Position numbers and translations under genes: made by a program | Source: Rhodococcoides fascians A25f | Lineage (GTDB): Bacteria; Actinomycetota; Actinomycetes; Mycobacteriales; Mycobacteriaceae | Length of the DNA: 64,000 nucleotides | Reading direction: 5' to 3' | Assembly: GCF_000760935.2 (NCBI RefSeq) | Contig: NZ_CP049744.1 | Span: 3,255,501 to 3,319,500, forward strand | Part shown: positions 1 to 8,009 of the stretch, piece by piece | Layout: each line of letters starts with the position of its first letter | Position numbering within the stretch: position 1 is the first letter of the stretch | The notes under the pieces: generated by a model | What the model was told of the DNA's origin: nothing | Databases searched by the model: none | Seen by the model: only the letters and a program-made list of their open reading frames with translations

Positions 1-156
1 TCGGTTCGGCTCGTCGAACAGGCCTGGGAGCTCCTTCGGTCACAGGGACTTCGCGGCGAAGGTCTCACCCGGGCACTCGACCTGGAGCCCGAACTGGCCG
101 CCGCGGTCTCTGCGGTCGCCACCGAGACCGCAGAGCTCTACCTCGACCCCCGGTAG
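1..156 (+). CDS. 3' end of an unidentified gene (5' end outside window)
   Basis: The frame starting at base 1 is open for 51 codons and ends at a TAG at 154-156. The visible tail is acidic and helix-prone (leucine, alanine and glutamate rich, ending in LYLDPR) and has no motif I recognise. It converges on the FHA-ABC gene, whose stop lies 8 bases further on. Codon usage is typical of the window, with G or C at most third positions, so I believe it is coding. The length and function of the full protein cannot be judged from this fragment. Confidence 0.6.
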   Translation, partial: SVRLVEQAWELLRSQGLRGEGLTRALDLEPELAAAVSAVATETAELYLDPR

Positions 157-164
157 CCGCCCGG

Positions 165-2447
165 TCAGGTTCTGTGGAGCCGATGCCGCACCAGGGAGAA
201 CATCAGACCGCCGAGGATCGTCAGCATCAGCATGCTCAGAATCCACTGTGCCGGCTCGTGTTGCCACAGCACGTCCTGTTGCGCGGAGGGGACGTGTGAC
301 CGGACGTCGACCGTCGATGCCCCCGCCGCGAACCCCCACCGCGCGGGCAGCAGCCACGACAGTTGATCGAGCACGATGCGTCCGGTCACCGGAATCAAGC
401 CACCGCACAGTACGAGTTGCGCCATCACCGTGACCACCATCATCGGCATGACCTGCTCTGCGGATTTCGCCATCGCCGACAACGCCAGTCCGAGTATCGC
501 CGAACACGCAGTGGTGGCTGCGATCACGAGCGTCAATTCGATTGCGCCACTGTGCACGAAAGAACCGGGCAGTAGCGACGCGGATTCGGGACGCCCCTTA
601 CCCAGCAGTACCAGTGACACCAGGACCAGCGCCTGTATCACCGCCACCGCGCCGAACACCGCCGTCTTCGCCACCAGGTAGGCGCCGGGGTCGAGGCCTG
701 CCGCACGCTCGCGCCGAAATATGGTGCGCTCGCCCACCAGATCACGCGCCGACAGCGACAGTCCCATGAAGCAGGCACCCACGATCAGCAGCACCATGAT
801 CTGCACGGGTTCGGTCGGCGCGTCCTGACCCGCTGCTCCGAACCCGCTGCTGCCCGGAACGACCAGCGCCAGCACACCGAGCAGCACCGGCAGCACGGTC
901 AAGAAGAGAAAGTAACCGCGATCCGCGGCGATGAGACGCAACTGTCGACGGGCGACGGTATCGAGTTGTCGACGGAAGGTCGTCGGGGAACCAGTCCGGT
1001 CCGCGTCCACCGATCCGGTTCTCGGTGCGGGCGGCGGCTGCGGACGGCGCGGTCGCCGCGCTCTGTATGCGTCGAACACCGAATCCGGATCTGCGGCGAC
1101 CGCAGCGAACGCGTCGGCCCAGTCCGCAGTACCCAGAGCCTCTCCCACCTCCCCAGCCGGACCGCGATAGGCCGTCTTCCCACCTGGCGCGAGAAGCAAC
1201 ACCTGGTCGCACATGTCGAGGTACGTCACCGAGTGAGTCACGACGATCACGACGCGCCCGGCGTCGGCCAACTGTCGCAGCATCGCCATGACCTGACGAT
1301 CGAGAGCTGGATCGAGACCGGAGGTCGGTTCGTCGAGGATGAGCAGTGATGGGCCGGTGAGCAATTCGAGCGCAACCGATGCGCGTTTCCTCTGCCCACC
1401 GGACAGGGCGTCGATTCGGGTGTTCGCATGCTCGGTCAGAGACAGCTCGGCGAGGACACCCGCGACGACAGCGGCCCGGTCCGATGCCGTGGTGTCGGGT
1501 GGGAGGCGAAGCTCGGCCGCGTAGGTGAGCGCCTGCGTCACGGTCAGTTGTCGGTGCAGCACATCGTCCTGTGGAACCATGCCGATGCGTCCGCGAAGGG
1601 CCGGGTACTCCGCATGTACGTCGTGACCGTCGAACATCACCGAGCCGGTGGTCGGCGCGATCACACCGGAAACGACCGTGGACAGCGTCGACTTGCCTGC
1701 GCCGGACGGTCCGATCAACGCGGTCAGCGTTCCGTGTGCAGCGTCGAGGTCGACCTCGGTCAGGAGCGTCGTGTTGCTCCCCACGACCAGTCCGACTCCG
1801 TGCACAACGAGACCGTCACCTGTCGTTTCGGCCGTCCTGGGCACGATGGCTCGGTCGACGACGAGAAAATCCACGTTCCCGATCGTGAACACCTGCCCGT
1901 CGAGCAGCTGCGTCGAGGTGACGCGGTGCCCGCCGACGTACGTGCCGTTCATGCTGCCGAGATCCTCGAGACACAATCCGTCCTGCCCCGCCGACACCCT
2001 GGCGTGCCTGCGCGAGACGAGAACGTCGGACACCACGACGTCGTTGTCGTCGGTGCGGCCGAGGGTCACGCCGGTCATCGGAACCGTGATCGGCACGTTG
2101 GGTCGAGCGAGAACGTACGCCGTCGAATCCAGCGGTTCGGTATTCGGGACGATGGTCAGCAGAGGGCCCGATCGCGGGTCACCGAGGCGTACGTCGACGG
2201 GGGCGAACACCGCGAGGGCATCGGAGATCGGCGAACCGTCGACGAAGGTTCCGTTGGCACTCCCGGTGTCTCGGATCGACCACCGACCGCGCCACACCAG
2301 CTCGGCATGATGTCTCGAGACGAGCGGGTCGTGCACCGGCAGCAGATGACCGTCGTCTCGGCCGATAGTCACCGGAACTGCACCGTCGAACGTTCGGTGC
2401 ACCGACCCGATGCGCACCGTCACCGACGGAATCCCCCGACTGTCCAT
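165..2447 (-). CDS. FHA-domain ABC exporter, ATPase-permease fusion (Rv1747-like)
   Basis: A 760-residue protein with two N-terminal forkhead-associated domains (about residues 20-95 and 115-195; SRRHARV and SMNGTYVGG are classic FHA motifs). An ABC ATPase follows, with Walker A GPSGAGKST near 246, signature LSGGQRKR near 349 and Walker B LLILDEPTSG near 369. A basic, proline-rich linker leads into an ABC-2-type membrane domain with about six hydrophobic segments. This architecture matches M. tuberculosis Rv1747, a transporter tied to cell-envelope glycolipids and bound through its FHA domains by threonine-phosphorylated partners. No Ser/Thr kinase gene is visible here, so any kinase would act in trans. 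The small membrane-protein gene upstream ends 9 bases before this start, suggesting a two-gene operon. The exported substrate is unknown. Confidence 0.9.
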   Translation of the reverse strand: MDSRGIPSVTVRIGSVHRTFDGAVPVTIGRDDGHLLPVHDPLVSRHHAELVWRGRWSIRDTGSANGTFVDGSPISDALAVFAPVDVRLGDPRSGPLLTIVPNTEPLDSTAYVLARPNVPITVPMTGVTLGRTDDNDVVVSDVLVSRRHARVSAGQDGLCLEDLGSMNGTYVGGHRVTSTQLLDGQVFTIGNVDFLVVDRAIVPRTAETTGDGLVVHGVGLVVGSNTTLLTEVDLDAAHGTLTALIGPSGAGKSTLSTVVSGVIAPTTGSVMFDGHDVHAEYPALRGRIGMVPQDDVLHRQLTVTQALTYAAELRLPPDTTASDRAAVVAGVLAELSLTEHANTRIDALSGGQRKRASVALELLTGPSLLILDEPTSGLDPALDRQVMAMLRQLADAGRVVIVVTHSVTYLDMCDQVLLLAPGGKTAYRGPAGEVGEALGTADWADAFAAVAADPDSVFDAYRARRPRRPQPPPAPRTGSVDADRTGSPTTFRRQLDTVARRQLRLIAADRGYFLFLTVLPVLLGVLALVVPGSSGFGAAGQDAPTEPVQIMVLLIVGACFMGLSLSARDLVGERTIFRRERAAGLDPGAYLVAKTAVFGAVAVIQALVLVSLVLLGKGRPESASLLPGSFVHSGAIELTLVIAATTACSAILGLALSAMAKSAEQVMPMMVVTVMAQLVLCGGLIPVTGRIVLDQLSWLLPARWGFAAGASTVDVRSHVPSAQQDVLWQHEPAQWILSMLMLTILGGLMFSLVRHRLHRT

Positions 2448-2456
2448 GGGCGGATC

Positions 2457-2891
2457 CTAGTTCGGCCCGAAGAACTGCTCGACGACGAACCCGGCGACGA
2501 GCACCGCCGTTCCGCCGATCTCTCCGACGATCAGCGCGTACATGAACACGTGCGTTCCGGGAACAGGCTGGACGAATTGATTCTCGGTGTCCCGGCGGAC
2601 TCCGTGCACGGTGTATCCGGCGATCGCACCCACGAAGAACAGCAACACCACCGATGCGGCGGTCAGATCGACCGGAACCGGCCAGGCACTGAAGTGCGCC
2701 AGCACTGCCAGCACCAGCGCGGCGAACGAGTACATCAGCGCCGCTCGATGGGCGATGTCGACGTATCGATGCGCCGTCCCGTCCGCCGAGGTCGACATCT
2801 GGCGATATTTCAGCACCCCCAACCCCAGAGCCCACAGCAACAGAAGACCGGCCGCAAGGACGATCACCTTCGTATCCAGCTCCAACTGCAT
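2457..2891 (-). CDS. small four-helix membrane protein, unknown function
   Basis: A 144-residue protein. I chose the ATG at 2891 because GAGGCG lies just upstream as a ribosome-binding site; the frame stays open to 2993 but that stretch is not protein-like. Four hydrophobic helices are visible at about residues 9-27, 52-68, 72-95 and 115-137. A conserved-looking patch, AHRYVDIAHRAALMYSF, sits between the first two. I do not recognise a named family. It lies 9 bases upstream of the FHA-ABC exporter on the same strand, so it may be co-transcribed with it. Confidence 0.7.
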   Translation of the reverse strand: MQLELDTKVIVLAAGLLLLWALGLGVLKYRQMSTSADGTAHRYVDIAHRAALMYSFAALVLAVLAHFSAWPVPVDLTAASVVLLFFVGAIAGYTVHGVRRDTENQFVQPVPGTHVFMYALIVGEIGGTAVLVAGFVVEQFFGPN

Positions 2892-2957
2892 CTTCGCCTC
2901 CCCCACTCGATTACGCGCCGAAGGTAGCACCGTCGCCTGCTTTGTTACCGTTCGGCA

Positions 2958-3749
2958 ATGCCTGTCGATCCCGGACTGTCCCAGCGCGCGCACGGAGTCA
3001 GATTCGAGTGGGGTCTCTCGGGGGCCGATGCCATCGTCGACGGGGCGGACATCGCCGTGATCGTCGACGTCCTGTCGTTCACGACGACGCTGACGGTGGC
3101 GATGGATGCGGGTATCGACGTGATTCCGTGCCGATGGCGCGACGACCGAGCTTCGCAGCTGGCCGAGGAGTTCGACGCGGTCCTCGCCGTCGGCCGTTCG
3201 GCAGGCTCACCGGGCCGGATCAGCCTGTGCCCGGCCAGTATCCGAAACACTCCACCACCCGCCCGTCTGGTGTTGCCGTCACCCAACGGCTCCACCATCG
3301 CCTACGAACTCGCGAGCCGGGCCGGGCTGTGCATAGGCGCATCGTTGAGAAATGCCGCGGCGGTCGCGACGTGGATACGTGCCGAGAACCCGACCGCCGT
3401 GATTGCCGTCATAGCGTCCGGTGAACGGTGGCCCGACGCATCACTGCGTCCCGCAGTCGAGGACCTGTGGGGTGCGGGTGCGGTCATCGCCGAACTTCTC
3501 GATTCCGGAGCAGCCGACGCGTCTGCGGAGGCGGTGGCGGCAGCAGCGGCGTGGCGGGCCGTGAAGCAGAGCGTGGGCTCCGAGCTGCTGCGATGCGCGT
3601 CCGGACAGGAACTGAACGCGATGGGGCATCCCGAAGACGTGGTGATCGCCGCCGAGACCGGCTCGACTGGCTGCGTTCCGATTCTGCGCGACGGAATGTT
3701 CGTCGACGCAAGTCGTCGACGGACGATCGCGGGATCGACAGAGGGCTGA
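2958..3749 (+). CDS. 2-phosphosulfolactate phosphatase family protein (ComB-like)
   Basis: A 263-residue protein with the ComB-family core DVLSFTTTLTVA near residues 38-49, the segment LPSPNGSTI near 108, and the C-terminal pattern of this Mg-dependent phosphatase family. In methanogens ComB makes sulfolactate for coenzyme M. Actinobacteria lack that pathway, so the true substrate here is unknown. The ATG at 2958 is preceded by TTGTTACCGTTCGGCA with no clear Shine-Dalgarno sequence, so a leaderless or near-leaderless message is possible. The gene is divergent from the small membrane protein at 2457-2891, whose start is 66 bases away. Confidence 0.85.
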   Translation: MPVDPGLSQRAHGVRFEWGLSGADAIVDGADIAVIVDVLSFTTTLTVAMDAGIDVIPCRWRDDRASQLAEEFDAVLAVGRSAGSPGRISLCPASIRNTPPPARLVLPSPNGSTIAYELASRAGLCIGASLRNAAAVATWIRAENPTAVIAVIASGERWPDASLRPAVEDLWGAGAVIAELLDSGAADASAEAVAAAAAWRAVKQSVGSELLRCASGQELNAMGHPEDVVIAAETGSTGCVPILRDGMFVDASRRRTIAGSTEG

Positions 3750-3816
3750 AACGCCGAACCGACACGGCCGATCATGTCCGATATTTGGATCGGGACCCCT
3801 GATCACGGATCATACG

Positions 3817-4563
3817 GTGGTGAGTACGGAACGAGTCGCCCCGAAGACCACCGTCGTTGTACCGACGTACAACGAGCGCGAGAACCTCCCCAAGCTCGTC
3901 GAGTTGCTCGCCGGGTTGAAGGTGGAAGGGCTCGGCGTGCTGGTCGTCGACGACAATTCACCCGACGGTACCGGCGACATCGCCGACAAACTGGCCATCG
4001 ACGGCCCTCTCGACATCAGTGTTCTCCACCGCACCGAGAAGAACGGTCTCGGCCGCGCATACGTCGCGGGCATGACGCGGGCTCTCGACGAAGGCGCGGA
4101 CATCGTGATCCAGATGGATGCCGATCTCTCGCACCCCACCGAGGTGATCCCGGCGATGATCGACAAGCTGAACACCACCGATGCGGCCGTGGTTCTCGGA
4201 TCGCGATACGTTCCCGGCGGTGCCGTTGCCGCAGATTGGCCCTGGCACCGCAAAGCGCTCTCGGCATGGGCGAACTTCTACGTCAACACGATCCTGCGAC
4301 TCGGCGTCAAGGACGCGACGGCAGGATTCAAAGCATGGCACGCGCGCACCCTGCGCACCATCGATGTGGCGTCGGTCGAGAGCAACGGGTACGCGTTCCA
4401 GGTCGAGATGAACTACCGGACCGTCAAGCACGGCCTCACTCTCGCCGAGGTGCCGATCACGTTCGAGGAGCGTAGCGAGGGCGAATCCAAGATGAGCCTG
4501 TCGGTCCAGCTCGAATCCGCCTTGGTGCCCTGGAAGTTGTTGCTGGGCAAGAAGAAGCTGTAA
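3817..4563 (+). CDS. ppm1: polyprenol monophosphomannose synthase (GT2, stand-alone)
   Basis: A 248-residue family-2 glycosyltransferase that makes polyprenyl-phosphate-mannose from GDP-mannose and polyprenyl phosphate at the inner membrane face. The product donates mannose for lipomannan, lipoarabinomannan and protein mannosylation. Motifs seen: VVPTYNERENLP near residue 13, VVDDNSPDGTG near 45 and the metal-binding DADLSHP near 92. In M. tuberculosis Ppm1 is fused to an apolipoprotein N-acyltransferase domain; here only the synthase is present and no lnt gene is seen in the window. The start is GTG at 3817, or GTG one codon later. The C-terminus ends in a basic GKKKL tail. Confidence 0.88.
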   Translation: MVSTERVAPKTTVVVPTYNERENLPKLVELLAGLKVEGLGVLVVDDNSPDGTGDIADKLAIDGPLDISVLHRTEKNGLGRAYVAGMTRALDEGADIVIQMDADLSHPTEVIPAMIDKLNTTDAAVVLGSRYVPGGAVAADWPWHRKALSAWANFYVNTILRLGVKDATAGFKAWHARTLRTIDVASVESNGYAFQVEMNYRTVKHGLTLAEVPITFEERSEGESKMSLSVQLESALVPWKLLLGKKKL

Positions 4564-4581
4564 CCGGCGCACCGGCCGCCA

Positions 4582-5379
4582 TCACGGCGTGAAGCGTCGG
4601 AATCCGCCTTCGGCCCCGATGACCTGACCGGTGATCGAACCCGAATCGGGCGAGAGCAACATCGCCACGACGGCCGCGGCCTCTTCCGGTGAGTTCCACC
4701 GACCGCGCGGCATGTGACGCTCTACGAATTCGTTCAGATCTGCGCTGGCCCAGCCGGTATCGGTGGGACCCGGATTGATCGTGTTGACCGTGATGCCTCG
4801 CTCGATCACCGCATCGGCCAGGGTCGGGGTGATCGACGCGATGGCACCCTTGCTCACCGCGTAGGGAATCTCTGTCGGCATGGGCCCCTGGTCCTGGCCA
4901 GAGGTGAACAGTACGACGCGACCACCGTCGGGATGATCGACGTAGCGCCGCGCGAATTCCTGCACCAGAAGCAGAGACGCTCGCACATTCACCGCCCACG
5001 TCCGGTCGAGCGACTCCGCCGTCATCGAACCCAGATCACCCAGCTGCGACCGCGCGTGGTTGACCACCAGAGAATCGATGCTGCCGAGCGTGGATTCAGC
5101 CGCGTCGAACAGGGTTGCCGGTGCCGCCGGATCGACGAAATCGATGTCGAGGTGGCCGAGCCTGTCGGTGGCAGTGGACAACTCGGCCAACACCTCCTGC
5201 GCTCCCGGTGTACCGGCTCCCCAGGGTTCGGTGACGTCGTAGCCGTCGCACGAGTGCGCAAAGACGCGGGTGCTCTCGCCTTTCAACAGCCGGCGGGTGA
5301 TGGCGAAACCGATTCCCTCCCGCCGACCGACGCCGGTGACGAGGACTGTTCTGCCACGTGCCTGCGCGTCCGAGGTCAT
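4582..5379 (-). CDS. short-chain dehydrogenase/reductase (SDR) with glycine-rich NAD(P) motif
   Basis: A 265-residue Rossmann-fold oxidoreductase. The cofactor motif TGVGRREGIG is near residues 15-24, VVNHARS near 104 takes the place of the usual NNAG strand, and the catalytic Tyr-Lys pair is in YAVSK near 173-177, followed by the typical NPGPTDTGW. The GRREGIG spacing resembles 3-oxoacyl-ACP-reductase-like SDRs of unknown substrate. Its ATG overlaps the TGA of the upstream acyltransferase by ATGA, so the two are translationally coupled. That suggests lipid-related work, but this is inference. Confidence 0.85.
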   Translation of the reverse strand: MTSDAQARGRTVLVTGVGRREGIGFAITRRLLKGESTRVFAHSCDGYDVTEPWGAGTPGAQEVLAELSTATDRLGHLDIDFVDPAAPATLFDAAESTLGSIDSLVVNHARSQLGDLGSMTAESLDRTWAVNVRASLLLVQEFARRYVDHPDGGRVVLFTSGQDQGPMPTEIPYAVSKGAIASITPTLADAVIERGITVNTINPGPTDTGWASADLNEFVERHMPRGRWNSPEEAAAVVAMLLSPDSGSITGQVIGAEGGFRRFTP

Positions 5380-6049
5380 GCCGCGTCCTTGACCGTCGCG
5401 GCGTACACGTCCACGTACTCCTGCCCCGACAGGGTCGCCAGCGCTGCCATCACCTCATCGGTGGTAGCCCGCAGAATGGCTCTACTGTTCTCTCCCCCTG
5501 CGTATCTCGTGAAATCCAATGGTTCGCCGACGACCATGCGCACCTTTCCCGGCCGCCACATCCTCGAACCCACCGGGTTGACTCCGAGCGTCCCGTGCAT
5601 CACCACCGGCACGACGGGCGCTCCGGTCTCGATCGCCACTCTCGCCAGCCCGGTCTTGCCCTTGTACAACCGTCCGTCGGGAGATCGCGTCCCTTCCGGA
5701 TACACCGCCCACACTTTCCGTTGTCGCAGAATGCTTTTCGCAGCATCGAGCGCTGGAGCAGAAGCATCCGCCCGCGGCGGTCGACGGGAACCTGACCAGT
5801 CGCGCTGTAGAACCAACGAAGCGCCGCGCCCTTGATGCCCCTGCCGGTGAAGTACTCGCTCTTGGCGATGAACGTGACCCGGCGACGAACCAGGAGGACG
5901 AGAAAGAACGAGTCGACGACCGTGAGGTGGTTGCCGGCGATGATCACCGGTCCCGTCGTCGGGAGATTGCCTCCACCGACCACCGACGGACGTCCGAGAA
6001 CTCGGAGAATCGGGCCGATCAACACATATTTGAAGAGCAGATACCACAT
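5376..6049 (-). pseudogene. 1-acyl-sn-glycerol-3-phosphate acyltransferase family gene with internal frameshift
   Basis: The reading frame is split. From the ATG at 6049 (preceded by GAGAGG) the first frame reads MWYLLFKYVLIG, then the acyltransferase block I region AGNHLTVVDSFF and GQVPVDRRGR. It then runs into non-homologous sequence. The rest of the family pattern (DAAKSILRQRKVWAVYPEGTRSPDGRLYKGKTG, here cited by position about 5690-5765) continues in a different frame to the TGA at 5376. One missing base in the GC-rich run near 5765-5785 explains both halves. The intact enzyme would acylate lysophosphatidic acid or a related lipid at the membrane. Both halves keep good family motifs, so either this is a very recent lesion or a sequencing error. 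The end overlaps the SDR start by ATGA. Confidence 0.8.
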
Positions 6050-6087
6050 CGATCGTTCCTCTCGGCTGGACAACCTCTCGGCCGAGA

Positions 6088-6102
6088 GTAGACAATGTCT
6101 AC
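6088..6102. promoter_or_regulatory. 15-bp palindrome, probable TetR operator
   Basis: GTAGACAATGTCTAC has perfect 7-base arms around one central base. It ends one base before the GTG start of the TetR-family gene at 6103 and lies between that gene and the divergent acyltransferase. The position suits autoregulation and control of the acyltransferase-SDR pair. Binding by this TetR protein is inference. Confidence 0.6.
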
Positions 6103-6675
6103 GTGCCAGACAACCTCCGGACGCGGCTGATCGACGCGGGTGTACGCCTACTCGACAGCGAAGGGTTGGAAGGGTTGACCATCAGAGCGGTCACTCGCGA
6201 GGCCGGTGTCTCGCACGGCGCTCCCAGACGGTACTTTCCGACGCTGAGCGCACTCGCCGCGGCCGTGGCCCGAGTCGGCCTCGTCGACCTCGGGGCCGCG
6301 CTGAGTTCTGCTGCACAACAGTCGGATTCACCCCGAGATGCACTGGATTCGATGGCGCACGCGTACGTGCAATTCGCAGCGCAGCGCCCGGCGATGTTCG
6401 CTCTCATCTTTCGACACGACATGCTCGTGGGCTCGGGCGAGAATCTGCGGCAACAATCGCGCCCCCTCTTCGAAGCACTCACCTCGACACTCGGTGCCGT
6501 CGCGCCGGAGAATCCACAGTTCACAGCGATGAGACTGTGGACCTCCGTGCACGGAATAGCCGCGCTGCACTCCACCCGAGCATTCGAGCCGATCACCGAC
6601 AGCTCGGCAGTACCGGACCTGATCCGCTGTGCAGTGCGCGACGTGATCGCAGACGCTATCGGACCAGGGACCTGA
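6103..6675 (+). CDS. TetR-family transcriptional regulator
   Basis: A 190-residue regulator. The N-terminal helix-turn-helix spans about residues 8-50: LTIRAVTREAGVSHGAPRRYF carries the TetR recognition-helix pattern. The C-terminal two thirds is an all-helical ligand domain. The GTG at 6103 directly follows a 15-bp palindrome with no space for a Shine-Dalgarno sequence, so the message may be leaderless. The gene is divergent from the frameshifted acyltransferase, a usual layout for a repressor and its target. Its 3' end overlaps the convergent M16 peptidase gene by 20 bases (6656-6675). The ligand is unknown, possibly a fatty acid or other lipid given the neighbours. Confidence 0.85.
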   Translation: MPDNLRTRLIDAGVRLLDSEGLEGLTIRAVTREAGVSHGAPRRYFPTLSALAAAVARVGLVDLGAALSSAAQQSDSPRDALDSMAHAYVQFAAQRPAMFALIFRHDMLVGSGENLRQQSRPLFEALTSTLGAVAPENPQFTAMRLWTSVHGIAALHSTRAFEPITDSSAVPDLIRCAVRDVIADAIGPGT

Positions 6676-7930
6676 CCGATGCCGGCAACTGACGAGCGTT
6701 CCTGTACGGACCGACCACCGCGGCACCGAACGGACGATCGAGCAGCACGGCGGCGACCTCGCGTACCTCGTCGTTGCCGACGCTGTCGATACGCGAGAGC
6801 GTGTCGGTGATGTCGCGGTGATTGCCGTAGTTCAGTTCGCTGCGACCGATACGGTTCATCCGGGAACCCGAATCTTCCAGGCCCAGAACCAGTCCGCCGC
6901 GCAACGAGCCCTTCGCGCGAGCACACTCCGCATCGGTGATGCCCTCGGCCGCAACCTTGGCCAAGACCTCACGAATCACCGTGGTGACCTCGCCGAGGTT
7001 CTCCGGCTGGCATCCCGCGTACACCGAGAACGCACCGCTGTCGGCAAACGTGTCCACCGAGGAGTACACCGAGTAAGCCAGTCCGCGCTCTTCCCTGATC
7101 TCCTGGAACAGGCGAGAACTGAGCCCACCGCCGACAGCCGAATTGAGCACGGACAACGCCCAGCGATGCCCTTCGTGTCGACCGAACGCCCGCACACCCA
7201 GGCACAGATGCGCCTGCTCGCTGTCACGGGTGGTCAGGCTCAACGTGGGAGCGTTGCGCAATCGTGCTGTGCCACCGCGCCTTTCGGCCGGCCGCACACC
7301 CTTCTCCAGATGGCCGGAGAATGCGCGGCGCACGAGCGAGACGATCTGCTTGTGATCGACGTTGCCTGCGACCGCCACGACCATGCGCTGCGGGGTGTAG
7401 CGGCGAACGTGAAACGAGTGCAGTTGGGAACGGGTCATCGATTCGATGGATTCGACGGATCCGATGATCGGACGTCCGATGGGGTGATCACCGAACATCG
7501 CTTCCAGGAAGGCATCTCCCAGCAGATCCTCGGGATCGTCGTCGCGCATGGAGATCTCTTCGAGAACCACCTGCCGCTCGACGTCCACATCTGCCGATCT
7601 ACACCGACCGCGAAGCACCACATCGCTGACCAAATCGATGGCGAGTGCCACGTCCTCGTCGAGCACGTGCGCATAGAAACACGTGCTCTCCTTGGAGGTG
7701 AATGCGTTCAGCTCTCCACCGACACCATCCATCACCTGGGCGATCTCGAGCGCACTGCGCGTCGGCGTCGACTTGAACAGCAGATGTTCGAGGAAGTGCG
7801 CGGCTCCGGCAACACTCGGTTGCTCGTCGCGTGAGCCCACTCCGACCCACACTCCGACCGACGCCGAGCGAACGCCGGGAACGAACTCGGTGACGACCCG
7901 AAGCCCGCCGGGCAGAGTCGTGCGTTGCAC
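6656..7930 (-). CDS. M16-family zinc metallopeptidase (PepR-like)
   Basis: A 424-residue protease of the pitrilysin / mitochondrial processing peptidase family. The inverted zinc motif HFLEH is near residues 45-49, and a downstream Glu lies in the helix after NAFTSKE. A second, catalytically inactive M16 repeat follows (about 210-420). The family cleaves small peptides or leader sequences. It follows pnp as in M. tuberculosis (gpsI-pepR). The start given is GTG at 7930, just before QRTTLPGGLRVVTE where homology begins. The frame stays open upstream through the 7962-7998 hairpin into the end of pnp (SYRSAVSDNVAIDAG), so a longer N-terminus cannot be excluded. Confidence 0.87.
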   Translation of the reverse strand: MQRTTLPGGLRVVTEFVPGVRSASVGVWVGVGSRDEQPSVAGAAHFLEHLLFKSTPTRSALEIAQVMDGVGGELNAFTSKESTCFYAHVLDEDVALAIDLVSDVVLRGRCRSADVDVERQVVLEEISMRDDDPEDLLGDAFLEAMFGDHPIGRPIIGSVESIESMTRSQLHSFHVRRYTPQRMVVAVAGNVDHKQIVSLVRRAFSGHLEKGVRPAERRGGTARLRNAPTLSLTTRDSEQAHLCLGVRAFGRHEGHRWALSVLNSAVGGGLSSRLFQEIREERGLAYSVYSSVDTFADSGAFSVYAGCQPENLGEVTTVIREVLAKVAAEGITDAECARAKGSLRGGLVLGLEDSGSRMNRIGRSELNYGNHRDITDTLSRIDSVGNDEVREVAAVLLDRPFGAAVVGPYRNARQLPASVRSLVR

Positions 7931-7961
7931 GCCGGCATCGATGGCGACGTTGTCCGAAACG

Positions 7962-7998
7962 GCCGAACGGTACGACCCGAGGGGACGTACCGTTCGGC
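7962..7998 (-). terminator. hairpin between pnp and the M16 peptidase
   Basis: Perfect 13-base arms (GCCGAACGGTACG and its complement) flank an 11-base loop. The hairpin begins 11 bases after the pnp stop codon on the minus strand. There is only a short T-run (CGTTTCGG) after it, so it may be a weak terminator or an RNA-stabilising 3' stem rather than a classical intrinsic terminator. Confidence 0.65.
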
Positions 7999-8009
7999 TC
8001 GGTTGCTTC

